This document shows positions 37,918 through 50,800 of a stretch of 64,000 bases of DNA, one piece after another; within the stretch, counting starts at the first letter, position 1; each line of letters starts with the position of its first letter. The notes beneath the pieces are model-generated. The model was not told where the DNA came from. It searched no databases and worked only from the letters and a program-made list of their open reading frames with translations. A program made the position numbers and the translations under genes. The DNA is from Paralichthys olivaceus (lineage: Eukaryota > Chordata > Actinopteri > Pleuronectiformes > Paralichthyidae): positions 12,699,501 to 12,763,500 of the forward strand of contig NC_091107.1 in the NCBI RefSeq assembly GCF_024713975.1, written 5' to 3'.

Positions 37918-40900
37918 GGACTGTTTTGAGAGCAGAGCACGTTTCTTTACAGACTTTACAACCGTGCATATTACTGAAGGGTGTAATTTATCCAATCTGG
38001 CCACTTTGTAAAGAAATCTCTGTGGGTACAGTGCAGTCAGTGGGAGATGATGCCACTGGAAACAATGTGCCTTCTCTCCTGTTGGACGGTAGAAATGAAG
38101 AGTTGCATGTCGGCTGTCTGATGGTAGCAGCATTGCGTGCAGACTCACTGTGGCAGTGTGTATGATGTGTCAGAGCCTTTAAACTTTCTTATAGAAATGG
38201 CATGACACACCAAGTCTCCCTTTGGGGTTCTGAAAGCAGTTGTATGTTCACACATGTTTTATTTGTTTAGGTTTTGTAGTTATTTATTTTCTTTAATGTT
38301 TTTGTGTCCTCGCTTTAATCTTAGGTATTTATTTAATAGTTAACTGAGTGAATGTTACTACTGAGCATCTTGTCTCATGTTATTTTTTTGTTGGAAGTAA
38401 CTAAGAACAATAATTTAAATAATACTGTCGTCTTAAAAGAAATCGAAGAGCTTCTGTACTGTGACGTGATAGAGAAGACAAATCAGATGTTAGAAAGGAT
38501 ACTGTGGTTAATCAGGCAATTTGACCTCTGGCACTATAGAAATAAAAGAGCACACAGCAGAGAATAATTTTTCAAAACACAACCACATATTTCTGATTAA
38601 TGCATTCTGCCAAAAAAAGTGAGCTTTCTTCTACAGTAGAGCTTCCTGCTCCTCCCACGACTGCTTCCATATGTGTTCGGTTGTTTAGCTACACACACAC
38701 ACCTACACACACACACACACACACAGTCATGCGCACAGTTCCCTCTGGTGCACCTTTGATGTAACTGGGGCTTAATTGTCATGCAATACCTTCTTTTTAG
38801 AAACCATGCACAAGCTTAAATTTTGTGCCAGGAAAAAAAAATTGCTTTTCAAATTTCTAAATATTTTATAAACCCTGCACCTTTTTATTTATATAATGTT
38901 TTATATGAAAAAAAGATTTTGTTTTAAAATCCGAACAGTATTAACAGTTAGTCCCACAGCTAGGAAACAGAACTGTGACTTTTACTCGTCTTGTCATGAG
39001 TAGGACACTAACTTTGAGAAGTTAACTTTAATTCTTTAAATCAAACCCTCAACAGACATGAATACTCGTCGCTGTGCACTACGACTGCCAAACTGCCTTA
39101 GCTGTTGTCGTATTTGTGAAAGATTCAGGTTCACCTCAAGCACTTTTACGTTCATATTTACTCTTGTGTTCCATGTCACTACTGTTGCATGCATCCTTGT
39201 GAGAGAGTGTTACTAGTTGCATATTTTTTTGTTTTGTTTCGGTGAACACACTCATGACTACTGACACTAAATGTTACTAAAAGAGTATTCAGGGCCACTA
39301 ACTTACAGACATGTCAAACTGTAACTGTAATACACACACACAGATCAGGTTTTGGTATCAGTCAGTGTGGTTGTACACTTCAACCAAAAGTACCAGAAAA
39401 TTAAACGTGTATCCAGAAGATGCTTTGACTTGTTCATGTGTGATTCTATGGTTGGTTTGTCACAGTGTCTAATGTGTCTGGTCACATTATTGAGCAGGTA
39501 AATTAAATATACAGGTGACACGGGCATCTGAACAGTATGTGAAACTGTCTGACAGCTACACATTTCGTTTTTCAGAGCGAGCTTCAGCACATTCAGAATT
39601 GAAGTAAAATAATAGATACTGCAAAAGTCAAGTCTCAACTTTAATGTCAATTGGTTGACATTATAAACTGGAATCAGAGGGAGATTGAGGCCTCTCAACA
39701 CATAGTGCCCTAAGTTTTGGGGTTCAAAAGTAACCAGACAGGTGCACGTAAAGTCAAACAAGATCATCATACTTCCTAAATCCTTAAGACCTTGACCCAC
39801 AGACAGTTGACGTTGCCCTCCCTGTTGATTTTCTCCCAGAGCTTCACTGCCTAGTCCTCAGTAAGTGGAATCTGACTAAGATCAGGTCAATGACTGACTT
39901 TACGTCACCTCAGCCTGAAAAGTTCTTGGTTTTCTTCAGCCATATTAAGATTGTTTACCTGCTGGATGATGACATTTGGCTCAAGAAATTTTGGTGCATT
40001 TTTAAAACTACCACCTTGCAAAAGAGATGAGTGGCATTGGGGTTTCTCCACTTTCCTCTCTCCCTATAGAGAAGCATGATTTTGATACCATTAATTTTCC
40101 CACAACTTCACTGGTTCCTTTGTAAAAATGTTTTCTGTATTTAAGGTGAACAAGATGTTTGCATCTTGTAGTAAGTCCCGTGGTTCAATGGAAACATGCC
40201 TTCATTCTGGAGAGCACTTTGACTTGCTGTTCTAGTTATCCAGTGCATGCCTGCAAAATGTTAGATTTTTCAAACATTGAACATGACACACAAATGCGAA
40301 ACAAACCTGAAGTAGCACTGCAGACTGGGCACCTTGTGTAAAAAGGGCAATGACTCCCACACAGAACCTACTGGTGTGAACATACCTAAATTAAAGCTGA
40401 AAATGTATTTCAATTTAAATGTGATGAAGCCAAAAACCCGAACAACAAAAAGTGTAACTGAAGAAATACTGAGGCTGGACTGTAGAGGAGCATTTATCAT
40501 TTCACTTTGCAACAACAGTGGAGATGAAAACATGGACACAATGTATTGGACTTAACAGAAATGAGTGAGGACAAAGTGGTAGACAGCAACAACAACAAGG
40601 CATCATTAAGTAGCATCCTGTTAATGAATTGGCTTTGGTTCAATAAAAACTATGAATGAAGTTTTATTGATAAGGCCAATTTACATAACACTGAACATGA
40701 TGAAACAAAACCTAATATGGACAAGTCCTTTGTTATAACACCAGAGTGGCAGCTTTGTGGAAGGTGCTGTCTCCTCTTTGTACAACCACAGTACTGAGTA
40801 ACAACAGTTTAAAAAAGAAAAGGTATATGAAACAACAGATGTAACTTATTTTTCTTGCAATGCTCATGTAACTGAACAGTTTTGTGCAATACAGATAAAA

Positions 40901-41882
40901 AACTCCCAAACCCAACCCAGAGGAAAATCTGCTCCCCCATTGACGTACAGTAAACTGATCACAAATTAGGCAAATCAGACACATTTTAAAAAATAGATAT
41001 AAAAACTCAGACTCCCCAAAGGAATTTTTGCACAAAAAAACATTTCTTAAACATCAAAGTTAAATTGCAAGTTACTGCAGTGGTGTGGGGGGGGTTTTTG
41101 AGTTGGCACTGTGGACTTTTTTTAATCCAATTCAAGCGTAACATCGTAGATTCGGGGCACTTAATACAGTTTTTATTGTTTCAACATTTGAAAGTTCACA
41201 AAACAGATTCTTAACATGACAGTTAATTTTTTTCTTTTTCAAAAACACTGTAAACAACGAGAGAATGCATGGAGGTACCATTTCACAGGAAGTGTACCAC
41301 AAATAAAATCAACTCATCACAAACATTTTGAAGTTTTAAAATTAAAAAGGAAAATATTTTATAAGAGCAATGAAAGTGTTTATATTTGAAACCCTTCAGG
41401 GCTCAGACTGATCAGAAATTAGATTAATGAGAGTCTTTGGCCTCTGGTTTTACATGAGATCAAAATCAAGCACACTGATCTGGAGTCGAACCAGGCCTCC
41501 TCCTGCAGATTTATTTTCAGCTCACTTGGAGACGAGGAGGAACTTTCCTTCTTCGCTTATGTAACCTGATGAAATTCAAAGCAGGCTAAGTCTGAGTGAT
41601 CTGTAGCTACGTCTACGGAGGGTTTGACCTAGTCTTTCTGAACGTCCCATTGTAATCTGGGATTACACAGTATGTAATCCATGTCTTTATGGCTGTCTCA
41701 GAGTAAAGGATCTTCTCCACATTTCAGTCTACCCATATAATCAAGAGTGCAAATAAAGGTCACACTGCACATTATGCAGAGTGAGAATCTGTGCAACTGT
41801 CAGAGGATAAAGTTCAGTCTTACGGTATCACACCTTTCAGTCCGACGCACGGATGCACAGGCAAAATGTTCATACTCAACGT
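37918..41882. other. 3' UTRs of dnajc18 (+) and brd8 (-) and the sequence between
   Basis: No coding exon was recognised. A plus-strand AATAAA at 38541-38546 could end a short dnajc18 transcript, and another lies at 40642-40647. On the minus strand, AATAAA signals for brd8 lie at 41172-41177 and 40663-40668. A CA microsatellite (about 38691-38725) and AT-rich unique-looking sequence fill the rest. Assignment of each signal to a gene is inferred from orientation. Confidence 0.5.
38691..38725. repeat. (CA)n microsatellite
   Basis: CA tract interrupted once by ct, in the sequence downstream of dnajc18. Confidence 0.93.
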
Positions 41883-44800
41883 TCATTTCTTCATCTTGAG
41901 GTCAGCTTCTATGGCACAACGGCGCCCCCTGGTGCCTCCATCCTAGAAGAGAGGAAAAGCATCCTGTTTGACTACATTTGATAGAAGCTGTGTAGCTCTT
42001 CAGACTTCAGCTCTAGTTTTCTCAGTTTTTAAAAATTGGGGTTTTAATTCTGTTTGCTTCAGGGAAAAAAGGAAAGAAAGTAAAAGTTTTACAGGCTTCA
42101 GGATGAGTACTTACAAAAAGAGAAAGGAGGAAGGCAGGAGAAGACATGGAGACAGTGTCCTGCAAGAGGAAAATGATGCACATCAGAGCTGTGACTCAGT
42201 GGAAGTCTCAAGAGCAAGAAAGAAAGATGAACGCAGTAGATTCAGTGCGAGGGAAATGTTGAGCTGAGCTTTAAGAGAGCTACTATTAGAACAGACGTTT
42301 CTTTCATAAATTAGCACATTACCTTATGGCCATTTTAAATCAACATTTTCATTCCTCACTGCACTGCATTTGAACGACTTATCCACACGTTATGTGTATC
42401 TTTAACATATTCTACAGACATTTATTCTTTCAACTAATTTTTTAAGCACAGCAGGAAGTTATACAATCATCTTCTACCTTTCAGCCAACTACTGGTTTTA
42501 GTTCACAACAGTACACAATGAAAATGTTTTGTATATTATGTTGCTCAAACAACTAACTGGAAATAAAGATTTTGGCTCAGATCCTGCATTATGGTGTTTT
42601 ATTGAATGTATAAAATATCTAAGTATACAGATGTATATTTTTTAATTATTGTGTTAATTTAAGGACTATGAATGTATTTATTCATCTCTATGTGCAACAT
42701 CAGCCACTCTTCACATGGAAAAATAAGGCACTGACAAAAAACTAAATATTAATAGCTACTCATCAGTCAAGAGCCAGTTCATTTTCATACTGTTGTGAAA
42801 TGAGATGAAAACAATAGTTTGCTTTGGTAAATAGTTTTCAGTAATGTCCTTTACATTATTGCATTCTTACATTAACACTCACCATTTTCCAAAGTATAAC
42901 AAATGTTTTCAAAATACATTTCTTATTTTGCAGTCAACCTTGGGCTGAGACTTATTTGAGATACATGACTGAGCAATTTATTTTTCAGTTTTCTTTGAAC
43001 AGTCATACCTTCCAAGATAAATCCGATTTGACCAGTGAACTTGCCAAAATAAGTTTTGCATTCATTAACTGAAAATTCGAACCATATGAAAAGACAATAT
43101 TTACCGAAAAGGTTTTTCACTGTGGAAAATGATCTAGGTTTAAAATCTTGGAAGGTTTTGACTCTTCATAGCAAAAACCAATGGCTACCTGACAGGACGC
43201 CATGTCACACTTTGGAAAATGGCCAGCAGATCTAGTTATGCTTCACTTTCCTCTACCTTTAAGTCAGCCTGTTGTCTCACCCTTGTCTCTTCTTCTGTAC
43301 TCTCTGCTTTTGTCAAAATTCTAGTGAAGCACCTTGTCAGTCGAGTCCTGTTTGCGTGTGCTCTCACGGCCCCTCAGACTCTTGGCGCTGATACCCGCCT
43401 CTGACGTCTCCATGATGAGCTGGGTGGCTAGAAACTGCTGAATCTGCTCCAGGACGTCGCGCTGCATCTCCAGCGCCATGTGGTACACGTCGTGATCCAG
43501 GCTGTTGTACATCACAGCGTTCTGAAACATCAGCATGATTTCCCTCTGGAACTCGGCGGTCGTCCGGATCAAACCAGTCTCTATGTTTTTTTTGATGGTG
43601 GCCAGGTCCATGGGCCTGTAGGAGAAGAAAGAAAGAGGGATGGAGAGACAGTTCAGTCTGTCGTGAGCTGCTGAAGGCTTCTGATTGGTTAATGTCAAGC
43701 TGTTTTCAGACATTAACTCTGGACTATATCAGACAAATTGGGTCTGTACATTTTCTAGAGTTTGTCTTTCCCATATGAAGAACGCAGCAGGAAATTGTCC
43801 GGGTCAGACGCGTCTACAACAACAGGAAAATGTCCAGAACATTCAGGCGAGGGGTGATGTCTGTGTAGAGCATTCAGGAGGAAGGACATGACGTATAGAT
43901 TCCACTGCGGACAACACATGCATGTCTGAAAGCAGCTTCAATAATCTAATGCCATTCAGAAATAAAAAAAATCTTAGTGACTTAACTTTACATATTTGTA
44001 ATTTCGAATCATCACTCTGCACATGCAAAATGAAAAGGAACCACTGTAAAAATGATCAATGGAAAATAGTCTTAAAACAAAATATGACCACAGCAAAAAA
44101 TATGTCATGCTTACCTTTGCACAATACTGTGATATCCAGGTGCAATATCATCTGTTACTGGCTGCAGGAAGACATTAGCGTACCTGCAACAGGTTGACAT
44201 CAGTTAAATCTGTTTAAGTATTGAACTAAGAATCTAGATGGACACTACTGTGTAAAAGAGGCCGAGCATCAGTGGCTAATGTTATTGTTACGAGTTCTGA
44301 CCTGTGATTGGCTGCTGCACGCCACACCAGCATAATGGCTTTCTTCCAGATCTTGTGAGCCTGTAGTGCTTCTAGGTCCTCGCTGCACACAGAACTGCAC
44401 AATACCGGTTTATAGGAGGGAAGGTAGCACAAACAGAAAGTATTATCAAGCAGAACCTGATCACAAGATGGAACAAATTCAAGTCATGTGTTGACAGAAA
44501 TTAAAAGCATTCTGCTCACACTACAGTAAAAGCACCATCTCTCTGAATGACTTTCACTCACAACTGCGATGAGGCCGGGCTGCTGGGGATGGAGTCTGCA
44601 GTCGTGTGGAGCTGCAGAGATGAGGACGCTGTGTGGAGGCTGTATCCGTCCTCACTCTCACTGGCCGCGGGCTCGAGATCCATGTCGCCGTCCGGCTCTG
44701 ACAAGAATCCCTCGACCCCATCGCCCTCCTCCTCTCCGCCCACGTCTGGCCCGTTGATCTCATTGTCCTCTCTAGACCTTGAGGCACTCTCTCCTCGCCC

Positions 44801-47800
44801 ACCACTGATTCCATTCTCTGCCTTCATCACCTGCAAAGATGGAGACAAATGCAGAGATTAAAACAAACCTTCAAATTAAGCTTTACTGCTTGACCGCTGC
44901 AAAGCTTCATGTTTGCTCTGTCCTCGTCAGGAGTTTTACCTTTGGATGCCTTTCTGTCAGTGATCTATCTTCTAATACCAATTCTGCAAAGATAGTGAAG
45001 ATGAACATTATCTTTCAAATTGCATGTAATGAAGCAAGAGAAAACGTACATTTACATGTGGCTGTGCATACCTCTATGTGCTTTATTAGGTCTTAGCTGT
45101 GCCCACTTCTCACTCTCACGTTTTATGGCAACATCCGAGGTCATTTGGCTTTTCGTGTGCATCATCTTTCCAGTTTCTCTCATGGCCTCAGGCCTTGGAG
45201 GTGCTCCAGCGGGGCAGTGCTCCAAACTCTTCGAGTTGAATGAGGACGAGCAGCTGAGAGGAACACTTCTTAATCCCATGGGGAACACTGAGAGACAGTG
45301 ATTTTGAGTGTTGCACAGAGAAGAGAGTGAAGCTGAAGTCTCATCTTGGACTTCTGACACGTCTGTCTTCCCCTCCAGGCTACAGAGAAGAGATGATGCC
45401 TGTGGAACCCCTGTGGGCACTATGTGGTGGGAGTCATGGGGTTGGAAAGGCCCAGCTTCCCAGGCACCAGACACCAGAGCGTGGCCATTCTCCTCACACA
45501 GGGACAGAGCAGCCTCGACTGCAGCAGCATCCAAAGCATCAGCAGCTTCATCGGCCTGTAGAAGAAGAGAAATGATGCATCAGAGAATATTTGACATGTT
45601 TTTACCATGTCCCATGTACCCAGATCTCAGCAGTGAGTAAACTCCCAGGATTAGCAACTAAAATGAAAATATGCAGATTGTAAAATTCTGTGAATATGTA
45701 ATACTTCTTCCTCTCGCACCTTGTCTTCAATGATGGCAATAATGTCCCCCACAGTCTTGAGGTCCAGCTCATCTCCCATGTAGGACACTGTCTCGTCTTC
45801 CTCACAGAGACCTGACCCTTTGTCCTCTGCAGAGACAAACAATCGCATAAGAATAACTCATTTTCAAGTTTTTCTTTTTCAAAATACAGCTTTAGACTAG
45901 CAACAGTAGCAGTTCGTAAAACATAGTTTTAAAGGGAGTGGCAGACAAAGTGAGGGTGTGAAACCTTATTCTGCAGCTACAAAACAGGTGATTTTAAAGA
46001 TGTGCATCGGTTTAGGCCTTTGGATTGAGCACAAGGTGGTTTGGATACTGATCATTGCGGACAGACCTGTACTCGCTGAGGCTGTGGAGTCAACAGGAAG
46101 AAGAGAGGCAGCCGATAGAGGAGCGCTGGAGACGGAGTTGGTGCCGACCATGAAACTTAATGGAGCAGATAACTGCGTGGGACCCGCCTCCAAGAGACGA
46201 GACAACATCGGGGCACCTGGAGAGCAAACATTCACACACACTCATAAACACACATGATGCAGAGGACAGGGGAAGCAGTGAAGGCTTAACTTACAGTTAG
46301 CATGCTGATATAGAAAGAATACATACATTTAGCATTCAAGGAGTAAAAATAACAAATGTAAAACCATAAAGACAGAATACTGAGTATTCAACCCTTTTGC
46401 CAAACAAGCTTCTACTAGTGTTCCACCAGTCTTTACTGGAATTAAATCTATTTTCATTTTTACATGAATTTTGTTTGTAGATTTATATAAAGGAAATTAA
46501 CTATATATACAGGACTAAAATGTGATACATGAGTCTTATCAGTAATGAATACAAATCAAAGACGGTATCCGTACCTGTTGCCTGAGAGAGAGGTTGACTC
46601 GGCAGAGCCAGCTGCAAGTCATGTGCTGCGATCATATTACCAGAGGACACGTCACCATCACCAATCTGTCATATAAACACATACAAACAGTTTTTATGTT
46701 CCTGCCCATATTACCAGGAAAAGGTTTCTGAATCGCAAAATATGTCAAAGTAGGTTTTGTATGTATGCTACATAATTTTGTAAATGCCTGAAAGCCTATA
46801 AATTCTACTCTTGACTGTCTAATTTAGGTACAGATAGCACTGCTAATCAAACCAGAAACATTTTCACAGGAATGTAGTGAGGCAAAGATCTGCAAACTTC
46901 TTTTGTTGGGATTTCACAAGTGCACAAGAGGTTTCAAGAGAAAAGAAACTGGATTTATACATATATATATATATATATATATATTTACAGCCTTGTGGTT
47001 TTTGGTCAGGAACAATGGTCACTATCTCCCCAACTGTCCCTGATGGTAAATGAATACTATTTATTATTAATAATAATAATAATAATAAAGTTTATTTGTC
47101 GAGCACCTTTCATACAAGAAATGCAGCTTTAAGTGCTTTACATACAATATAGATACAAATAAAAACATGTTAATAAAAATAAACACATGTTTATAAAGAG
47201 AACATATTTTAAGTGACATAAGAACATGACATTCAAAAGACAAGGAAATAAAGACAAAAAACTGAAAAAAAGAAGTGAAAGCAGTAGTGTGAGTGCAAGA
47301 TATAGTTAAAGGCTGAAATAAAGAGAAATGATTTAAGTTTTCTTTTAAAGATGAACCAGTTTCTCTCATGGCGGCGGTCTGTTCCACAACTTTGGACCGT
47401 AGTTTACAAAAGCTGCATTTCCGAACTAGCCAGACAGCTGCAGGAGTTGTTTCCAACATCACACTAGGATATAGGACACGACATTGGGTGGAATGAGTAA
47501 ATATTAAATATCACTGGCTGGTTAAAGCCCAAAAATAATAGCAATAATGTGTTCCGAATTAAATATGTTTTAATCTCAATACAACTGGAAAAACAAACTA
47601 CATTGAACAAAACCACAAAGAAGAGTGGAAGACAATATGTTTAAATGCATCCTAAATGCACCGTAACTACAAATGACACCCGTTAAGTCCTCTCAACATA
47701 CCAGTCTGGAATTAGAGGCCAAGATGTTGCCTTTCTTCAGTAACTCTGACAGGAGTGGAGACGGCGGTGGTGTGGCTTTCTGGCACAGGAGTTTCTTTTG

Positions 47801-50800
47801 GGTGAGGTCGTCCAGAAGTGACGCCTGGTTGATGTCTTCAATACCAAGTCCAGAAGACTCTGAAAATGTCATGAACCTGGCCGATCCCGAAGCCTAGATA
47901 CAGAGGGAGAGTGAAAAGTGAATTTATTATTCACAGATCGACCCGAGAATGTTTTTATCGCTCAACCTGTGAGAGTCTGTAATGTGTCTCTGCCTCCCCT
48001 GAGGGAATGGTCAGGAATATTAGATCCTTTTCTGAATGATGATTGATAAAGTTATAGTCTAATGTCTTAGTGCTGCCAAGTTACAATAAAGGACAGAAAT
48101 CCCTAATATGAGCCAGCATCAACAAACTCTTGCTTTGAAATGTCTCAAGAGGAGGTGCAGAAAAAAAAAACCTCACTACCCTTGAACCTTCAGAGACTCA
48201 CATTTTTAATAGATCCAAGATCCAGAGTCAAGCTCTCGAGGGGGTCACCTGGTGAGAACTCCTGGCTTGGGGAGCCGCAGCCTGAGGGCGAATACACGTC
48301 GGGCACTCGCTTGGTTGTGCCCTTTGCCACCTGTCTGGCTGGAGGAGAGAGGGGCAGCGAGGAGAAAAGATTCTCATCAGTTACATAAAATCTAATGTTC
48401 AACTCTTTGACTTGTGTAGTGAGAAAATGTTCAGTCCAAAGTTATTTTTTCCTGTACAGTTTGTATTATCTGCACTATGTTTCAATAACACAGTAAAATC
48501 CTCCGCCTCTAAAATCTTATATGCTTTTGGCTGAGGCCAAATAAAAGATAAAGCTTAAAGGTAGGGCAGGTGCACACTTTTTATCTTATTTGTTGAAAAT
48601 CCTCTTCACGTTCTGATAAGGCCATCAATAAAGAAATTAGTTTGTAATAAACGCGACCAGTCATTTCATTCGGACTGAATGAAATGACTGGTCGGCGTAG
48701 CTCTCTGTCACGGACCAATCTGCCTGCCCCTGCTCTGACTGCACATAACTGGAGTCCTCACAAGCCGGCAAGACAAACACAACTGAAGCAGAGACGATAA
48801 TCTGAGTTAGTGAGCGAGTCCTGGAAAAGTTGGCAGTCGTCCGGCAGTGCAACTTCATGTGCGTAGCTTTGACGAGAGGACAGATGGGAGGGGGCAGGAT
48901 GTATCGGTTGCAAGTGTAGCTGCTCTTCCAGGATTACGAACCCTAGATTTAAATATTAAGTGTGTAGAATTTAGCGACATCTAGTGGTGAAGTTTCATGT
49001 TGCAGCTGAAGACCCTTCACCCTCCCCTTCCGAACATGAAGGAGAACGTGTGGTAGTCTTCAGTCGTCATGAAAACTCAAAAGGTGTTTAGTTTTTGAGT
49101 CCAGTTTGGACAAATGTAAAAAACATGGCGTCCTCCGTAGAGAGGACCCGCTCCAGATGTAAATAAAAGGATTTAAATATAAAGGGGCAATCCTCAGGTA
49201 AAGAAAACAACAATATGTACAATTTAGATGAAACACACTAGTGAAAACATCACTGGGATTATTTTTTTCTATTCAATTTCTGTCAATAGATCCCTTTCAC
49301 CTAAATCTTACAAACTGGACCTTTAAAGCAAACAGGCCACAACACTGAAGACTGAACAGCTGAAGTGAAACAACACAACCCCTCTCTGGAAGAAAAATAC
49401 CCTTCAACGTGAAGGAGATACCCTGATAAGCAGCATCTGTGTTTTTTCTTTTCAACTCTGCGTCTTCCTCCTCCACTTTCTTCTTCCTGACAGACACACA
49501 TAAGATCATTTAATTTAGCTTGTTATTAGACTGTGTAATGTATAAGCTTCACCGATAGGAAAGGAAATTAACTGTATTATTGCGTATAAAACTGAAAGTT
49601 TTGTTTCTTACTGCCGTATTTCCTCCCATAGCTCTTCTAGTTTGGAATCTAGATGTCCTGCTTGAATCAGCTCAGCCTCTCTCTTCAGCTTCCTGTGAAA
49701 ACACACATCTCAGTCACGCAGTTTATAACTCAACACTATTTCATTGTTTTGACAGCGACACGTCCATGCTGTTAAAAGCTATGCTTGCGTACCTGTGCTT
49801 CTCCTGAGTTTCTTTGATTAGCTTTTTTAGTTCAGCGATCCTGTCAGTCGTCAGCCTGCGCACTATCACATCCTCCACCGTCTCCACCACTTCACCTTTC
49901 TCACCACGCTTCCTCCTGAAGTTAACACATTTGTTATTACTTTAAAACATTGGATTATGGCATATACTGCATGTGCCAAACAGTATAAAGCTCATCTACT
50001 TAAGCTTGCAAGTCTACAAAAGCGTGATCGAGGTCACTTGTGTGCTCACTTTGGGGCGTCTGTTGCTTCCAGGAGCTCAGAGTACTTTGAGGCGCAGTGC
50101 TGTGAGGAGAACAAGATTAGCTCTGTGACGGGACATAATAATACTGTGGCAAACTTCCTGCAAAGATCATGAGTTTGTTTTTCGCGTTGTAAAGCAGAAT
50201 AGGATACTGATTGTGTCGTACCTTCTGAGAGAACCAGTCAGGTGGCCGCCCAGGTTCTGCAAATGGTTTGATGGCTCGACTGACAGATACCCTGTTGAGG
50301 TGAAGACATTTTTTATGATTAACTGAGATGATACCCACATTTAATACACAACATCCTATTATTTATTTCCTATTTTATTACCTCCACTGAGGCTGTAATG
50401 TTTTCACCCCTGTCCGTCTGTTTGTTGATTGTTTATAAGCAAGTTTATGCAAAAACTACTGGACAGATTTTTTTATCCCATTCTTTATCAATTTGCTCTA
50501 TCTATGAGTGTGTGCAATTTAGTGCAGTTTAATTTAAGGAGACGATTGGCATTTGGCAGAGGTAGATCTTTGGTGAGTGCCACTCTAGTAACTGTCGTAA
50601 AATCATTTTTATTTTCTGTCTCAGTTCCTCTTGATTCTAAATCTATTCCGTCATGGCGGCTTTGGCTCAGGAGGTAGCGGAGGTCGTCCACAAACCAAAA
50701 GGCCGGTTCGATCCTCAGCGCCTCCATTCTGCGTGCCAAAGTGTTCTGGGGCAAGACACTGAAGACCCCAAACAGCCTTTGATGGCTGCGCTGTCAGTGT

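Noticed and set aside
50654-50740. Possible tRNA gene from A- and B-box words
   Set aside because: The downstream body and ending match a SINE, and I could not fold a proper acceptor stem or anticodon loop.
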